Shown: in pieces, positions 50,278 through 58,817 of the stretch
Numbering within the stretch: the first letter of the stretch is position 1
How the letters are laid out: every line of letters begins with the position of its first letter
Source: Actinomycetota bacterium
GTDB taxonomy: Bacteria > Actinomycetota > Acidimicrobiia > Acidimicrobiales > JAJPHD01
Assembly: GCA_021325455.1 (NCBI GenBank)
Contig: JAJPHD010000008.1
Span: forward strand, 62,001 to 126,000
Length of the DNA stretch: 64,000 nucleotides
Direction of reading: 5' to 3'
Position numbers and translations under genes: made by a program
Notes under the pieces: generated by a model
Databases searched by the model: none
The model's input: the letters and a program-made list of their open reading frames with translations, nothing else
Told to the model about the DNA's origin: nothing

Positions 50278-51768
50278 GTGGTCACCCTGCCCCCCGTCCC
50301 CCTGGCGAGCGGCGCCCGCAGGCGCCTGGGCGCCACCCCGGTGGAGATCGGGGACCGGGTGCTGGAGCGGTTGCGGGACGCCTGCCCGGCGGTGGAGGAG
50401 GGGGAGGAGGCCCGCCTGGGAGCCGCCCGGGACTGGTGGCCCCTGTCCCTGCACTGGGCCCGGGAGGGCCTGGTCCCGGCCCTCCCGGGGGCGGTGGCCC
50501 GGCCCGAGAGCACGGCCCAGGTGGCCGGAGTGGTGGCGATCTGCGCCAAGCACGGTGTCCCCGTCACGGTGGTGGCCGGCCGCAGCGGGGTCTGCGGGGG
50601 GGCGGTGCCGGCCTATGGGGGCCTGGCCCTGGACCTGGTGGGGCTGGCGGGCGTGGAGGAGGTCGATGTCCGCTCCCTCCTGGTCCGGGTGGCGGCCGGC
50701 ACCTTCGGCCTCGACCTCGAGGGAGCCTTGAGGGAAGGGCACGGCCTGACCCTCGGGCACTGGCCCCAGTCCATCCAGCTGTCCACCGTGGGGGGCTGGC
50801 TGGCCTGCCGATCGGCGGGCCAGTACTCCACCCGTTACGGCAAGATCGAGGACATGGTGACGGGCCTGCAGGTGGTGCTGGCCTCGGGCCAGGTGGTGGA
50901 GACGGGGGGACGGGCACCCCGGGCTGCCACCGGGCCCGACCTCAATCAGTTGTTCGTGGGCAGCGAGGGCACCCTGGGGGTCATCACCAAGGCCTGGCTC
51001 CGGGCCCACCCCCGGCCCCCCTGCGAGCGGATGGGGGCCTGGGGGTTCGCGGCCTTCGACGCCGGCCTGGAGGCCTGTCGCCGGGCCCTGCGGCGGGGCG
51101 CCACCCCTGCGGTCCTGCGCCTCTACGACCGGGCCGAGGCGTCCCGGCACTTCGGGGCCGAGGAGGATGGCGTGCTGATCGCCCTCGACGAGGGCGATCA
51201 GCTGGTGGTGGAGGCGGCCATGACCGTGCTGGCCGAGGAGTGCCGGGCAGCAGGGGGCCGACCCCTCGGCGAGGGCCTGGTGCGGAGGTGGCTGGAGACC
51301 CGCAACGACGTCCCCCCCCTGGCCGCCCTCACCGAGGCCGGGATCGTGGTGGACACCGTCGAGGTGGCGGGGCGCTGGTCGGTGCTGGCGGCCCTCTACC
51401 ACCGGGGGACGGAGGCCCTGGCCTCGGTGGAAGGGACGGTGGCGGCCTCCGCCCACCTTTCCCACGCCTACCTGGACGGGGCCTGCCTCTACTTCACCTT
51501 CGCCGGCCAGGGCCGGGACGACCCCGAATGGGCGGAGGGCTACTACCGGGCGGCCTGGGACGCCATCATGGGCGCCACCTTGAGCTCGGGAGCGGCCATC
51601 AGCCACCACCACGGCATCGGGCTGAACCGGGGCCGGTTCCTCGCCGCCGGCCTGGGGCCGGCCTTCCCCGTGCTGGTGAGGCTCAAGGAGGCCCTCGACC
51701 CGGCGGGGATCCTCAACCCGGGCAAGCTGGGCCTCCCCTCGCGCTTCGGGCCACTGCCGTGGCCATGA
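50278..51768 (+). CDS. FAD-binding oxidase, alkyl-DHAP-synthase-like
   Basis: A 496-residue flavoprotein of the vanillyl-alcohol-oxidase/alkyldihydroxyacetonephosphate synthase type. The PCMH FAD domain shows VPVTVVAGRSGVCGGAVP and STVGGWLACRSAGQYSTRYGKIEDMV. The C-terminal part has FVGSEGTLGVITKAWLR, and the active-site SHHHGIGLNRGRFL resembles the HHH motif of alkyl-DHAP synthase. Known AGPS makes ether lipids from acyl-DHAP; bacterial relatives next to glpD have no proven activity. GTG 50278 is the start, seven bases after glpD. Confidence 0.84.
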   Translation: MVTLPPVPLASGARRRLGATPVEIGDRVLERLRDACPAVEEGEEARLGAARDWWPLSLHWAREGLVPALPGAVARPESTAQVAGVVAICAKHGVPVTVVAGRSGVCGGAVPAYGGLALDLVGLAGVEEVDVRSLLVRVAAGTFGLDLEGALREGHGLTLGHWPQSIQLSTVGGWLACRSAGQYSTRYGKIEDMVTGLQVVLASGQVVETGGRAPRAATGPDLNQLFVGSEGTLGVITKAWLRAHPRPPCERMGAWGFAAFDAGLEACRRALRRGATPAVLRLYDRAEASRHFGAEEDGVLIALDEGDQLVVEAAMTVLAEECRAAGGRPLGEGLVRRWLETRNDVPPLAALTEAGIVVDTVEVAGRWSVLAALYHRGTEALASVEGTVAASAHLSHAYLDGACLYFTFAGQGRDDPEWAEGYYRAAWDAIMGATLSSGAAISHHHGIGLNRGRFLAAGLGPAFPVLVRLKEALDPAGILNPGKLGLPSRFGPLPWP

Positions 51769-51844
51769 CGGGTGAGCGGACAGGAGAGGTGGAGGGCAGG
51801 GAGCTGCCTTTCGCCAAGGAGCGGGTCAGGAAGGACCGAGGAAC

Positions 51845-53311
51845 ATGAGCATCCTGGTGGTTGACGCCGGCACCAGCGGCGTGCGGGGGGCCGTCGTCGA
51901 GGGGGACGGGACGGTGAGCCACACCGTCCACCGGCGGGTGCCGCCCAGCTCCCCTGCTCCCGGGTTCGTGGAGTTGGACGCCCGGGTGCTGGCGGAGGCG
52001 GCGCTGGAGGTGGCAAGCGAGGCGCTCTCGGCGGGCGGCCCGGTGGAGGCGGTGGGGATCGCCAACCAGCGGGCCACCACCATCGTGTGGGACCGGGCCA
52101 CCGGGGAGCCGGTGGGGCCGGGCATCAGCTGGCAGGACCTGCGCACGGCCGGGATGTGCCTCAGCCTGGCAGCCCAGGGGATCCGCCTCGCACCCAGCGT
52201 GTCGGCCACCAAGCTGGCCATGCTGCTCGACCTGTCCGACCCCGACCGGTCCCGGGACCTGTGCTTCGGGACCGTGGAGACCTGGCTGGCCTGGACCCTC
52301 TCCAAGGGGTCTGTCCACGTGACCGACGCCACCAACGCGGGGGTGACCGGCCTGGTGGAGGGGGAGACGCCGGTGTGGTCGGAGCGCATCCTGGCCGCCC
52401 TGCGCATACCGGCCTCGGTCCTGCCCACCATCGTCGACTCCTCGGGGCCGGTGGGCGAGGCCACCGCCCTGCCGGGGGCGCCCCCCATCACCGGGCTGGC
52501 GGGTGACCAGCAGGCGTCGCTGGTGGGCCAGGGCTGCACCAGGCCGGGGCTGGCCAAGGCCACCTTCGGCACGGGCGGGATGCTGGACCAGTGCACCGGG
52601 GAGGGCCGGCCCGGCTTCGACACCCGCGGCGAAGGAGGGTGCTTCCCCATCGTGGCGTGGCGCCGGCAAGGGAGGTTGCGCTGGGGGGTCGAGGCCGTCA
52701 TGCTCACCGCCGGCACGGCCGTGGACTGGCTGGTGGACGACCTCGGCATCCTGGGCTCGGCGGCCGAGTCCGATGCCGTGGCCGCTTCCTGCCCCGACAC
52801 CGGGGACGTGTGGTTCGTGCCGTCCCTCCTGGGGCTGGGCACGCCGGTGTGGGACTTCGGCGCCCGGGGGCTCCTGATCGGCCTGACCAGGGGGACGGGA
52901 CGACCCGAGGTGGTGCGGGCGGTGCTAGAAGGGGTGGCTCATCGGGGAGCCGACCTCGTGGAGGCGGCAGAGAGGGACTCGGGGTTGCCCATCGCTTCGG
53001 TCAGGGTTGATGGAGGGATGAGCGCCAACGACACGTTCCTCCAGCTCCTGGCCGACGCCACCAGCCGGCCCGTCGAGGTGTCGCCGGTGCTGGAGGCGAC
53101 GACCCTGGGGGCGGCCTACCTGGCCGGCATGGCCGTGGGCACCTGGTCGGACGAGGAGGAGGTGGCCGAGGCCTGGTCGCCCCGGAAGGTGGTCGAGCCC
53201 TACCAGGGACCGGGTGCGGAATCCCGGGCCCGGGCCGCCAGGGAGAGGTGGCTGGAAGCCCGGTCCCGGGCCGAGCGCACCGTGCCGGAGCTGTCAGCCC
53301 TGGAGTTCTGA
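51845..53311 (+). CDS. FGGY-family carbohydrate kinase, glycerol-kinase-like
   Basis: A 488-residue FGGY kinase. The phosphate loop VVDAGTSGVRGAVV, AVGIANQRATTIVWDRATGEPVGPGISWQDLRTA, LAGDQQASLVGQGC and KATFGTGG follow the GlpK pattern, and the signature VRVDGGMSANDTFLQLLAD is intact. It is more divergent than the glpK at 38386. Its place after glpD and the AGPS-like gene suggests glycerol or a related triose/polyol as substrate. The ATG has a GAGGAA ribosome site. The 76-base leader after the AGPS-like gene may hold a secondary promoter. Confidence 0.88.
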   Translation: MSILVVDAGTSGVRGAVVEGDGTVSHTVHRRVPPSSPAPGFVELDARVLAEAALEVASEALSAGGPVEAVGIANQRATTIVWDRATGEPVGPGISWQDLRTAGMCLSLAAQGIRLAPSVSATKLAMLLDLSDPDRSRDLCFGTVETWLAWTLSKGSVHVTDATNAGVTGLVEGETPVWSERILAALRIPASVLPTIVDSSGPVGEATALPGAPPITGLAGDQQASLVGQGCTRPGLAKATFGTGGMLDQCTGEGRPGFDTRGEGGCFPIVAWRRQGRLRWGVEAVMLTAGTAVDWLVDDLGILGSAAESDAVAASCPDTGDVWFVPSLLGLGTPVWDFGARGLLIGLTRGTGRPEVVRAVLEGVAHRGADLVEAAERDSGLPIASVRVDGGMSANDTFLQLLADATSRPVEVSPVLEATTLGAAYLAGMAVGTWSDEEEVAEAWSPRKVVEPYQGPGAESRARAARERWLEARSRAERTVPELSALEF

Positions 53312-53363
53312 GGACCAGCTTGGACGCCCCCGGCCCCGGGCAGCTGGGTACGATGGATGGCGC

Positions 53364-55229
53364 ATGGGGTTGACAAGCTTCCGGGCCTTTGGCCACCGCC
53401 ATGATGCGGGGAGGCAGGCCGCCCTGGCCACGGTCTGCGCCGTGCTGTTCCTCACCTTCTTGGACAACACGATCGTGGCCGCAGCCATGGCCGACATCTA
53501 CTCCACCCTGCACGCCGGGGTGTCCCAGCTGCAGTGGATCGTGGACGGCTACGCCCTGGCCTTTGCCGCCTTGATGCTCACGGGCGGCACCCTCGGCGAC
53601 CTGTTCGGGCGCAAGTCGGTGATGCTCTCCGGGGTAGCCATCTTCTGCGCCGGCTCGATCCTGGCCGCCCTGGCGCCCAGCAGCTCGGTGCTGATCGGGG
53701 CCCGGGTCATCATGGGCCTCGGCGCCGCCGCTTCGGAGCCCGGCACCCTGTCGGTCATCCGCCACCTGTACCCCGAGCGCCGGGCCCGGGCCCGGGCCAT
53801 CGGCGGCTGGGCGGCCGTCTCGGGCACGGCCCTGGCCCTCGGCCCCGTGATCGGGGGCGCCATCGTAGGGTTCTCCAGCTGGCGGGGCATCTTCTGGTTC
53901 AACCTGGGCTTCGGGGTGCTGGCCATCATCGCCGCCGCCCTTACGGTGCCCGAGACCTCCGACCCCGAGGGCAGGCACCTGGACCCGGCCGGCCTGGCCC
54001 TCGGCGGTGGGGCCATCGCCGTGGGGACCTATGCCGCCATCGAGGGGGAGGCGGTGGGGTACACGACCTGGTGGGTCGTCCTGGCCTTCGTCTGCGCCAT
54101 CCTGGCCATCCTGGCCTTCCCCCGGGTGGAGAGGATGGTGAGGAGCCCCGTCCTCTCACCGGGGCTGTTCCGCAACCGCAGCTTCACGGGGGCCAACTGG
54201 GGCGCCTTCGCTGTCTTCTTCGGCATCTTCGCCATCTTCTTCTTCGTGCTCCTCTACCTGGAGGTGATCGTCAGCACCTCCGCCTACAAGACGGTGATCG
54301 AGTTCCTGCCCATGGCCGTGGGCATGATCGCCGCCTCGGCGCTCACCGGGTTCTGGGTGGCCAAGGTGGGGCCGCGCCTGCCCATGGCCACCGGGTGCCT
54401 GCTGGGCGGCGCCGGCCTGCTCCTGACGGACGCCTACATCGGGCCCCACGTGGGCTTCGCCACCATGGCCTGGACCCTCGCCATCGCCGGCATCGGCTTC
54501 GGGATGGCCATCGTGCCCGCCACCTCCGCCGCCCTCTCGGCCGTCCGCCCCGAGCGCTCGGGCATGGCGGCCTCCGTCACCAACACCAGCCGGGAGCTGG
54601 GAGCGGTCATCGGGGTGGCCTGCCTGGGAGCGGTGGTGGACTCACAGCTCACCGGGCACCTGGCCGCCTCCCTCAAGAAGCTGGGCCTGCCCCCCAACCT
54701 GCAGAGCTTCATCATCACCTCGGTCACCTCCGGTGGCCTGAGCAGCAAGTCCTCCGTAGCCAAGGCGCAGAAGAGCTTCGGCCACATCGTGACCCAGGTC
54801 ATCAACGCCGCCTACGGCGCCTTCTACGCCGGCATCAACGTGGCCCTGCTGCTCTCGGCGGCCCTCATCCTGTCAGCCGCCGTGGTGGCGATCGTGATGG
54901 TGCACCGCCGCCCGGCCCCGCTGGAGGAAGCGGCCGGCGCCCTGGACCTGGCCGTCGCAGGGGACGGGGTGGAAGGACCAGCGGGCGGCCCGGAGAGCGA
55001 TGGCGGTCCCCGGCCCCGCACAGAGGCGGAGGTCGGCGCTCGCCCTTCCCTCCGGCGCCACGAGCGTCCCCGGTCCCGTCTGCGACGAGGCCCGGGGCGC
55101 CCACGGCGACGCCGGCGTCACGGGGTGGCCCGGGGGTCGGGGGAGCTGGCCCCGAATGGGCACGGACCTCCCGGCGGAGGGCAAGGAAGGCTGCGCCGGC
55201 TGGTGCGGCCCCGACGGGATCGGGGCTGA
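53364..55229 (+). CDS. MFS drug/metabolite exporter (14-helix, EmrB/QacA type)
   Basis: A 621-residue major facilitator with 14 predicted helices. The motif at the first cytoplasmic loop is GGTLGDLFGRKSVML, with the N-terminal helix 1 motif LFLTFLDNTIVAAAM (LDxTVVNVA-like), and the antiporter-type motif C near ALGPVIGGAIVG. The last 80-90 residues after the final helix are unusual: a Gly/Pro/Arg-rich tail. The substrate is unknown. ATG 53364 is the start, preceded by a GC-rich leader. It converges on the sbcC gene. Confidence 0.88.
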   Translation: MGLTSFRAFGHRHDAGRQAALATVCAVLFLTFLDNTIVAAAMADIYSTLHAGVSQLQWIVDGYALAFAALMLTGGTLGDLFGRKSVMLSGVAIFCAGSILAALAPSSSVLIGARVIMGLGAAASEPGTLSVIRHLYPERRARARAIGGWAAVSGTALALGPVIGGAIVGFSSWRGIFWFNLGFGVLAIIAAALTVPETSDPEGRHLDPAGLALGGGAIAVGTYAAIEGEAVGYTTWWVVLAFVCAILAILAFPRVERMVRSPVLSPGLFRNRSFTGANWGAFAVFFGIFAIFFFVLLYLEVIVSTSAYKTVIEFLPMAVGMIAASALTGFWVAKVGPRLPMATGCLLGGAGLLLTDAYIGPHVGFATMAWTLAIAGIGFGMAIVPATSAALSAVRPERSGMAASVTNTSRELGAVIGVACLGAVVDSQLTGHLAASLKKLGLPPNLQSFIITSVTSGGLSSKSSVAKAQKSFGHIVTQVINAAYGAFYAGINVALLLSAALILSAAVVAIVMVHRRPAPLEEAAGALDLAVAGDGVEGPAGGPESDGGPRPRTEAEVGARPSLRRHERPRSRLRRGPGRPRRRRRHGVARGSGELAPNGHGPPGGGQGRLRRLVRPRRDRG

Positions 55230-55235
55230 GCGACG

Positions 55236-55259
55236 CCGAGCCGGCTCCGCCGGCCTCGG
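55236..55259. terminator. GC-rich hairpin between the MFS exporter and sbcC
   Basis: CCGAGCCGGC and GCCGGCCTCGG form a stem with one bulged base and a three-base loop. It lies between the ends of two convergent genes. It is a plausible bidirectional terminator without a U-tract. Confidence 0.5.
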
Positions 55260-55273
55260 GACCCAGCCAGGGA

Positions 55274-57637
55274 CTACAGGACCCGGGCGGTGGCTCGCCG
55301 CCCGGGGAGCTTGACCACCTCGATGGCGTTGGGCAGCTGCTCCTTGATGTCGCTGGCATGGGTGACGACCAGGACCTGGCGGAACCGCCCCCGCAGCCGC
55401 TCCAGGGCCAGCAGCATCCGCTCTTTGCGCTCGTCGTCCAAGGGGCCGAAAACCTCGTCCAGCACGAGCAGCCCCACGGCGCCGCCGGACTGGAAGCGGA
55501 CCTGCTCGCTTATGGCGACGCGCAGGGCCAGGTTGGCCAGGTCGGTCTCCGAGCCCGAGAAGCGGCGCATCCCGTAGCTGGTCCCCTGGTCGCGTATCTG
55601 GATCTCGTAGGTCTCCGGGTCCACCTCCAGCTGGTCGTACTCGTGGTCGGTGAGCTCGGCGAAGAGCTCTCCCGCCTGGGCCGACAGGCGCGGCCCCACC
55701 GTGGCCACCACGGTGTTGCGAAATGCCCCCAGAAGCTCGGCCGTCCTGCCCAGGTGGCGGCTCTCGTCAGCCAGGTCCCCCAGGCGGCGGTGCTGGGCCT
55801 GAGCCTCCTCCAGGCGGGCCTCGGCTCCCTGGAGGGCGGCCTGGGCCCGGGCCAGGCCGAGCTGGGCCTCCTGGGCCGCCGAGGCAGCCCGTCCTGCTTC
55901 CTCCCGGGCCAGCCGGTACGCCTCCCGAGCCGCCTCCAGGTCCTGGGGGCGGAAGCCGAGCCCCCGCACCTCCTCCCGCAACCCCTCGACTTGCTCCTCG
56001 AGGTCCTCCGTCCGGTGAGCCAGGTCCTCCAGCTCCCGGCGAACGGCGGGCCTGCGCTCCAGCCTCCCCCGGATCCGTGCCGCCTCGGCAGCAGCCGCCC
56101 TGCCCCGGGCAAGCTCGCCGGCCAGGTGGGCCCGGTAGCCGGAGAGGCGCTCCACCAAGCGGTCCAGCTCCCCGCCGGAGGCTTCGGCCGGCGGCAGGCC
56201 GGGACCGCCCAGGTTGGCAGCGGCCATCGACGCCAGGTCGACAGCGGTCGCCGCCGACATGGCCCGGTCCAACCGCTCCCGGGCATCATCCCGGCGCTGC
56301 CTGGCTGACTCGTAGGCCGCCTGCAGGCGTCTCGCCTCCTCCAGGGCGGACAGTGCCTCCGCCGCCTGGCGTTCGGCCTCGGAGGCGCGCTGGCGGGCTT
56401 CTCCCAAGCGGCTCAGAAGGGAGCCCAGCTCGGCCTCGGCCTCATCCAGCTCGGCCGCCCGGTGGGCCCGGACCTCCTCGAAGGCCGCTCCCAGGGCCTG
56501 GCCACACAGGGGACAGCTCGCCTCGCCCGAGAGCCCCGCCGCCTTGGCCACGGCCTCCTCGGCCCGCTGGCGCGCCGCTCGGGCCGACCCGATGCGGCCC
56601 TCCAGCTCGGCCACCGCCTGGCGAGCGACCTCCGCCTGCCGGGCCGCCTGGCCAACAGCCTCCTCGTCGGGACGGGCGGGCGGCGCCGGCACGGCGCCCG
56701 CCGCCGAGCCCAGCTCGGTGGCCGCCACCAGCACGGCGTCGACCAGCGGGAGGGCTGCCTCCAGCTCCTGCAGCGCCGCCCCCTGGGTCTCCAGGACAGC
56801 GAGGCGCTCCTCCTCCCCGGCCAGCTGGCGGTCCTCGCCGACCAGCTGCTGCTGGCGGCACCTGGCCTTGTCGAGTTCGTCCTTGGCCCGCTTCCCCTGC
56901 TCGACCAGGCGCTCCCAGTGCCGGCCCAGGTGGTCCAGGCGGTCCCGCTCCGCCTCCGCCCTGGCCTGCTCCTCAGCTGCACCGGCTGCCGCCTTGGCTC
57001 GCTCCTCGGCCCGCCCACTGGCCTCCTCGACCTGCAGGCGGTGGGCAGCGAGCTCTTCCTCCAGCTGGGACAGGTCGGCGAGCATCCCCCGCAGCCGGTC
57101 CACCTCCTCCCGACGGGCCCGGGCGTCCCTGCGGGCCTGGTCCCGTGCCGTGTCAAGAGGGGTGATGCCGAGGAGGCCCAGCACGAGGTCCCTGCGCTCC
57201 TGGGGCCTGCGCTCCGAGAAGGCGGCCAACTGGCGCTGCTCGGCAAAGACCGAGGCCCGGAAGGCGTCATCGTCCACCCCCAGGACGGAGTGCACGTAGC
57301 GGCCCGTGTCGCGTACCCCCTCGGTCACCTGGGAACCGTCGGCCCAGGCCTCGGCCCGGGCCGTTGAGGCCACCCCTGACAGCGTGCGGCGCACCAGGTA
57401 GAGGTGCCCCTCGTGCTCGAACTCCAGCTCGGCCACGCAGTCGGAGTTCACCCCCGAGGTCCGCACCTCATCCTTGGGGGTGCGGGCCACCCCCCACAAG
57501 GCCCAGAGGAACGACTCCAACAGGGTGGACTTCCCCGAGCCGTTGGGCCCGTAGATGCCCACCAGCCCCGGGGGGATATCGAGGTCCAGCTCCTCGTAGA
57601 CCCGGTAATGGCGGAGGTAGAGATGGGTGACCCTCAC
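55274..57637 (-). CDS. sbcC: SbcC/Rad50-type DNA-end-processing ATPase
   Basis: A 787-residue SMC-like ATPase that works with the SbcD/Mre11 nuclease on DNA ends and hairpins. The Walker A motif is GPNGSGKST (30-38). Long coiled coils flank a zinc hook CPLC (376-379). The C-terminal ABC signature is FSGSETDLANLALRVAIS, followed by Walker B LLVLDEVFGPLD. It is shorter than E. coli SbcC (about 1048) and close to archaeal Rad50 length. The GTG has a GGAGGTG ribosome site. It follows sbcD by 46 bases and ends a four-gene operon. Confidence 0.93.
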   Translation of the reverse strand: MRVTHLYLRHYRVYEELDLDIPPGLVGIYGPNGSGKSTLLESFLWALWGVARTPKDEVRTSGVNSDCVAELEFEHEGHLYLVRRTLSGVASTARAEAWADGSQVTEGVRDTGRYVHSVLGVDDDAFRASVFAEQRQLAAFSERRPQERRDLVLGLLGITPLDTARDQARRDARARREEVDRLRGMLADLSQLEEELAAHRLQVEEASGRAEERAKAAAGAAEEQARAEAERDRLDHLGRHWERLVEQGKRAKDELDKARCRQQQLVGEDRQLAGEEERLAVLETQGAALQELEAALPLVDAVLVAATELGSAAGAVPAPPARPDEEAVGQAARQAEVARQAVAELEGRIGSARAARQRAEEAVAKAAGLSGEASCPLCGQALGAAFEEVRAHRAAELDEAEAELGSLLSRLGEARQRASEAERQAAEALSALEEARRLQAAYESARQRRDDARERLDRAMSAATAVDLASMAAANLGGPGLPPAEASGGELDRLVERLSGYRAHLAGELARGRAAAAEAARIRGRLERRPAVRRELEDLAHRTEDLEEQVEGLREEVRGLGFRPQDLEAAREAYRLAREEAGRAASAAQEAQLGLARAQAALQGAEARLEEAQAQHRRLGDLADESRHLGRTAELLGAFRNTVVATVGPRLSAQAGELFAELTDHEYDQLEVDPETYEIQIRDQGTSYGMRRFSGSETDLANLALRVAISEQVRFQSGGAVGLLVLDEVFGPLDDERKERMLLALERLRGRFRQVLVVTHASDIKEQLPNAIEVVKLPGRRATARVL

Positions 57638-57683
57638 GGGCCACCTCCGCTTGCCCCGGCCTCGGGGCGGAGCCTGGCGGTTC

Positions 57684-58799
57684 TCACCGGCTTCCCTCCA
57701 CGGCCCTGCCCAGGTACTCCCGGCCCAGCCGGTCGATCCGGTCACGGTCGTACCCGGTCAGGTCCTGGCCTCGCACGTACCTGGCCCATTGGGCAGGCAT
57801 GGCGTCCAGCTCGGGCAGCTGCACGTTGGCTTCCACCCCGGCGAACTGGGGCTCCAGCCGGCAGACCAGCGCGTCCCGGTGGGCCTCGCGGATGGCGTCG
57901 GCGGGCAGCAGCCGATAGGCCTCGGGGTCCACCCCCTCCAGGTAGAGCCGGGCCACGGCACCGGGGGGGACCTCGGAGACCCGCTCCAGCACCGCCTGAG
58001 CCAGCTCGTCCGGCCCCAGGCCGAGGGCCTCCACGGTGGGCAGGGTGACGAGGGGGCGCTGGCCCGTCAGGGGCAGGTGACGGCACACCCCGGTGTCGGT
58101 GTCGAGGGTGATGACGCCCTTCTCCCGGTCCGGCTCGTCCCCGAAGCTGAAGGTGTCGGTGGATCCCGCGTACCACATGCCCGGCCGCACCTGGGTGTGG
58201 ACGTGGTAATGGCCGAGGAGGACCAGGTCGGCCCGTATGGACCCGGCATCGACCTCGATCTCGTTGATGTCGGCGTGACGGGGCTCGACCTGGGGAAGCC
58301 GGGGATGGGTGAGCAGCAGGTTGACCCGGTCCAGGCTCCGGGAGCGGTCCGCCTCGTCCAGAGCCTCCAGGGTGGCCTCCACCGTCAGCATCTGGGGGAC
58401 GGCGTGGACCACCAGGCCGGGGAGCTCTATCCGCTCGTAGGCCAGTCGGTGGGCGAAGTGGAACATGGGGAAGGCGTCGGCCAGGGCGGAGTAGGGGCTG
58501 CCGGTGCCTGGCAACCGGGGGGTGTCGTGGTTGCCGCTTATGACCACCGCCACCCGGCCGTGGTCCCGGATCCGGGCCAGCGCCCTCTGGGCCACGCGAA
58601 AGGACCTGTACGTGGGCCTCGGGTGGTCGAAGATGTCGCCCAGCCAGATCACCAGGTCGGGCTCCTGGGCCAGGGCCAGGTCCACGGCGGCCTCGAAGGA
58701 GACCTCGAAGTCCCGTTCGCGCTGATTGACCCCCTCCGGGGTGGTCGCCGGGTAGTAGGAACGTCCCAGGTGGGCGTCGCCCAGGGCAGCGACAAGCAC
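57684..58799 (-). CDS. sbcD: SbcD/Mre11-type nuclease
   Basis: A 371-residue metallophosphoesterase nuclease, the partner of SbcC/Rad50. Metal motifs are in order: GDAHLGR near residue 8, WLGDIFDH with Asp55, SGNHD with Asn90-His91, a later LLTHPRLPQ and LGHYHVHTQ. The C-terminal third forms the capping and Rad50-binding region. Length is near that of archaeal Mre11. The start is GTG 58799. It lies 18 bases after herA, within the operon. Confidence 0.92.
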   Translation of the reverse strand: MLVAALGDAHLGRSYYPATTPEGVNQRERDFEVSFEAAVDLALAQEPDLVIWLGDIFDHPRPTYRSFRVAQRALARIRDHGRVAVVISGNHDTPRLPGTGSPYSALADAFPMFHFAHRLAYERIELPGLVVHAVPQMLTVEATLEALDEADRSRSLDRVNLLLTHPRLPQVEPRHADINEIEVDAGSIRADLVLLGHYHVHTQVRPGMWYAGSTDTFSFGDEPDREKGVITLDTDTGVCRHLPLTGQRPLVTLPTVEALGLGPDELAQAVLERVSEVPPGAVARLYLEGVDPEAYRLLPADAIREAHRDALVCRLEPQFAGVEANVQLPELDAMPAQWARYVRGQDLTGYDRDRIDRLGREYLGRAVEGSR

Positions 58800-58817
58800 A
58801 GCAGCTCCCTCCCTCGG

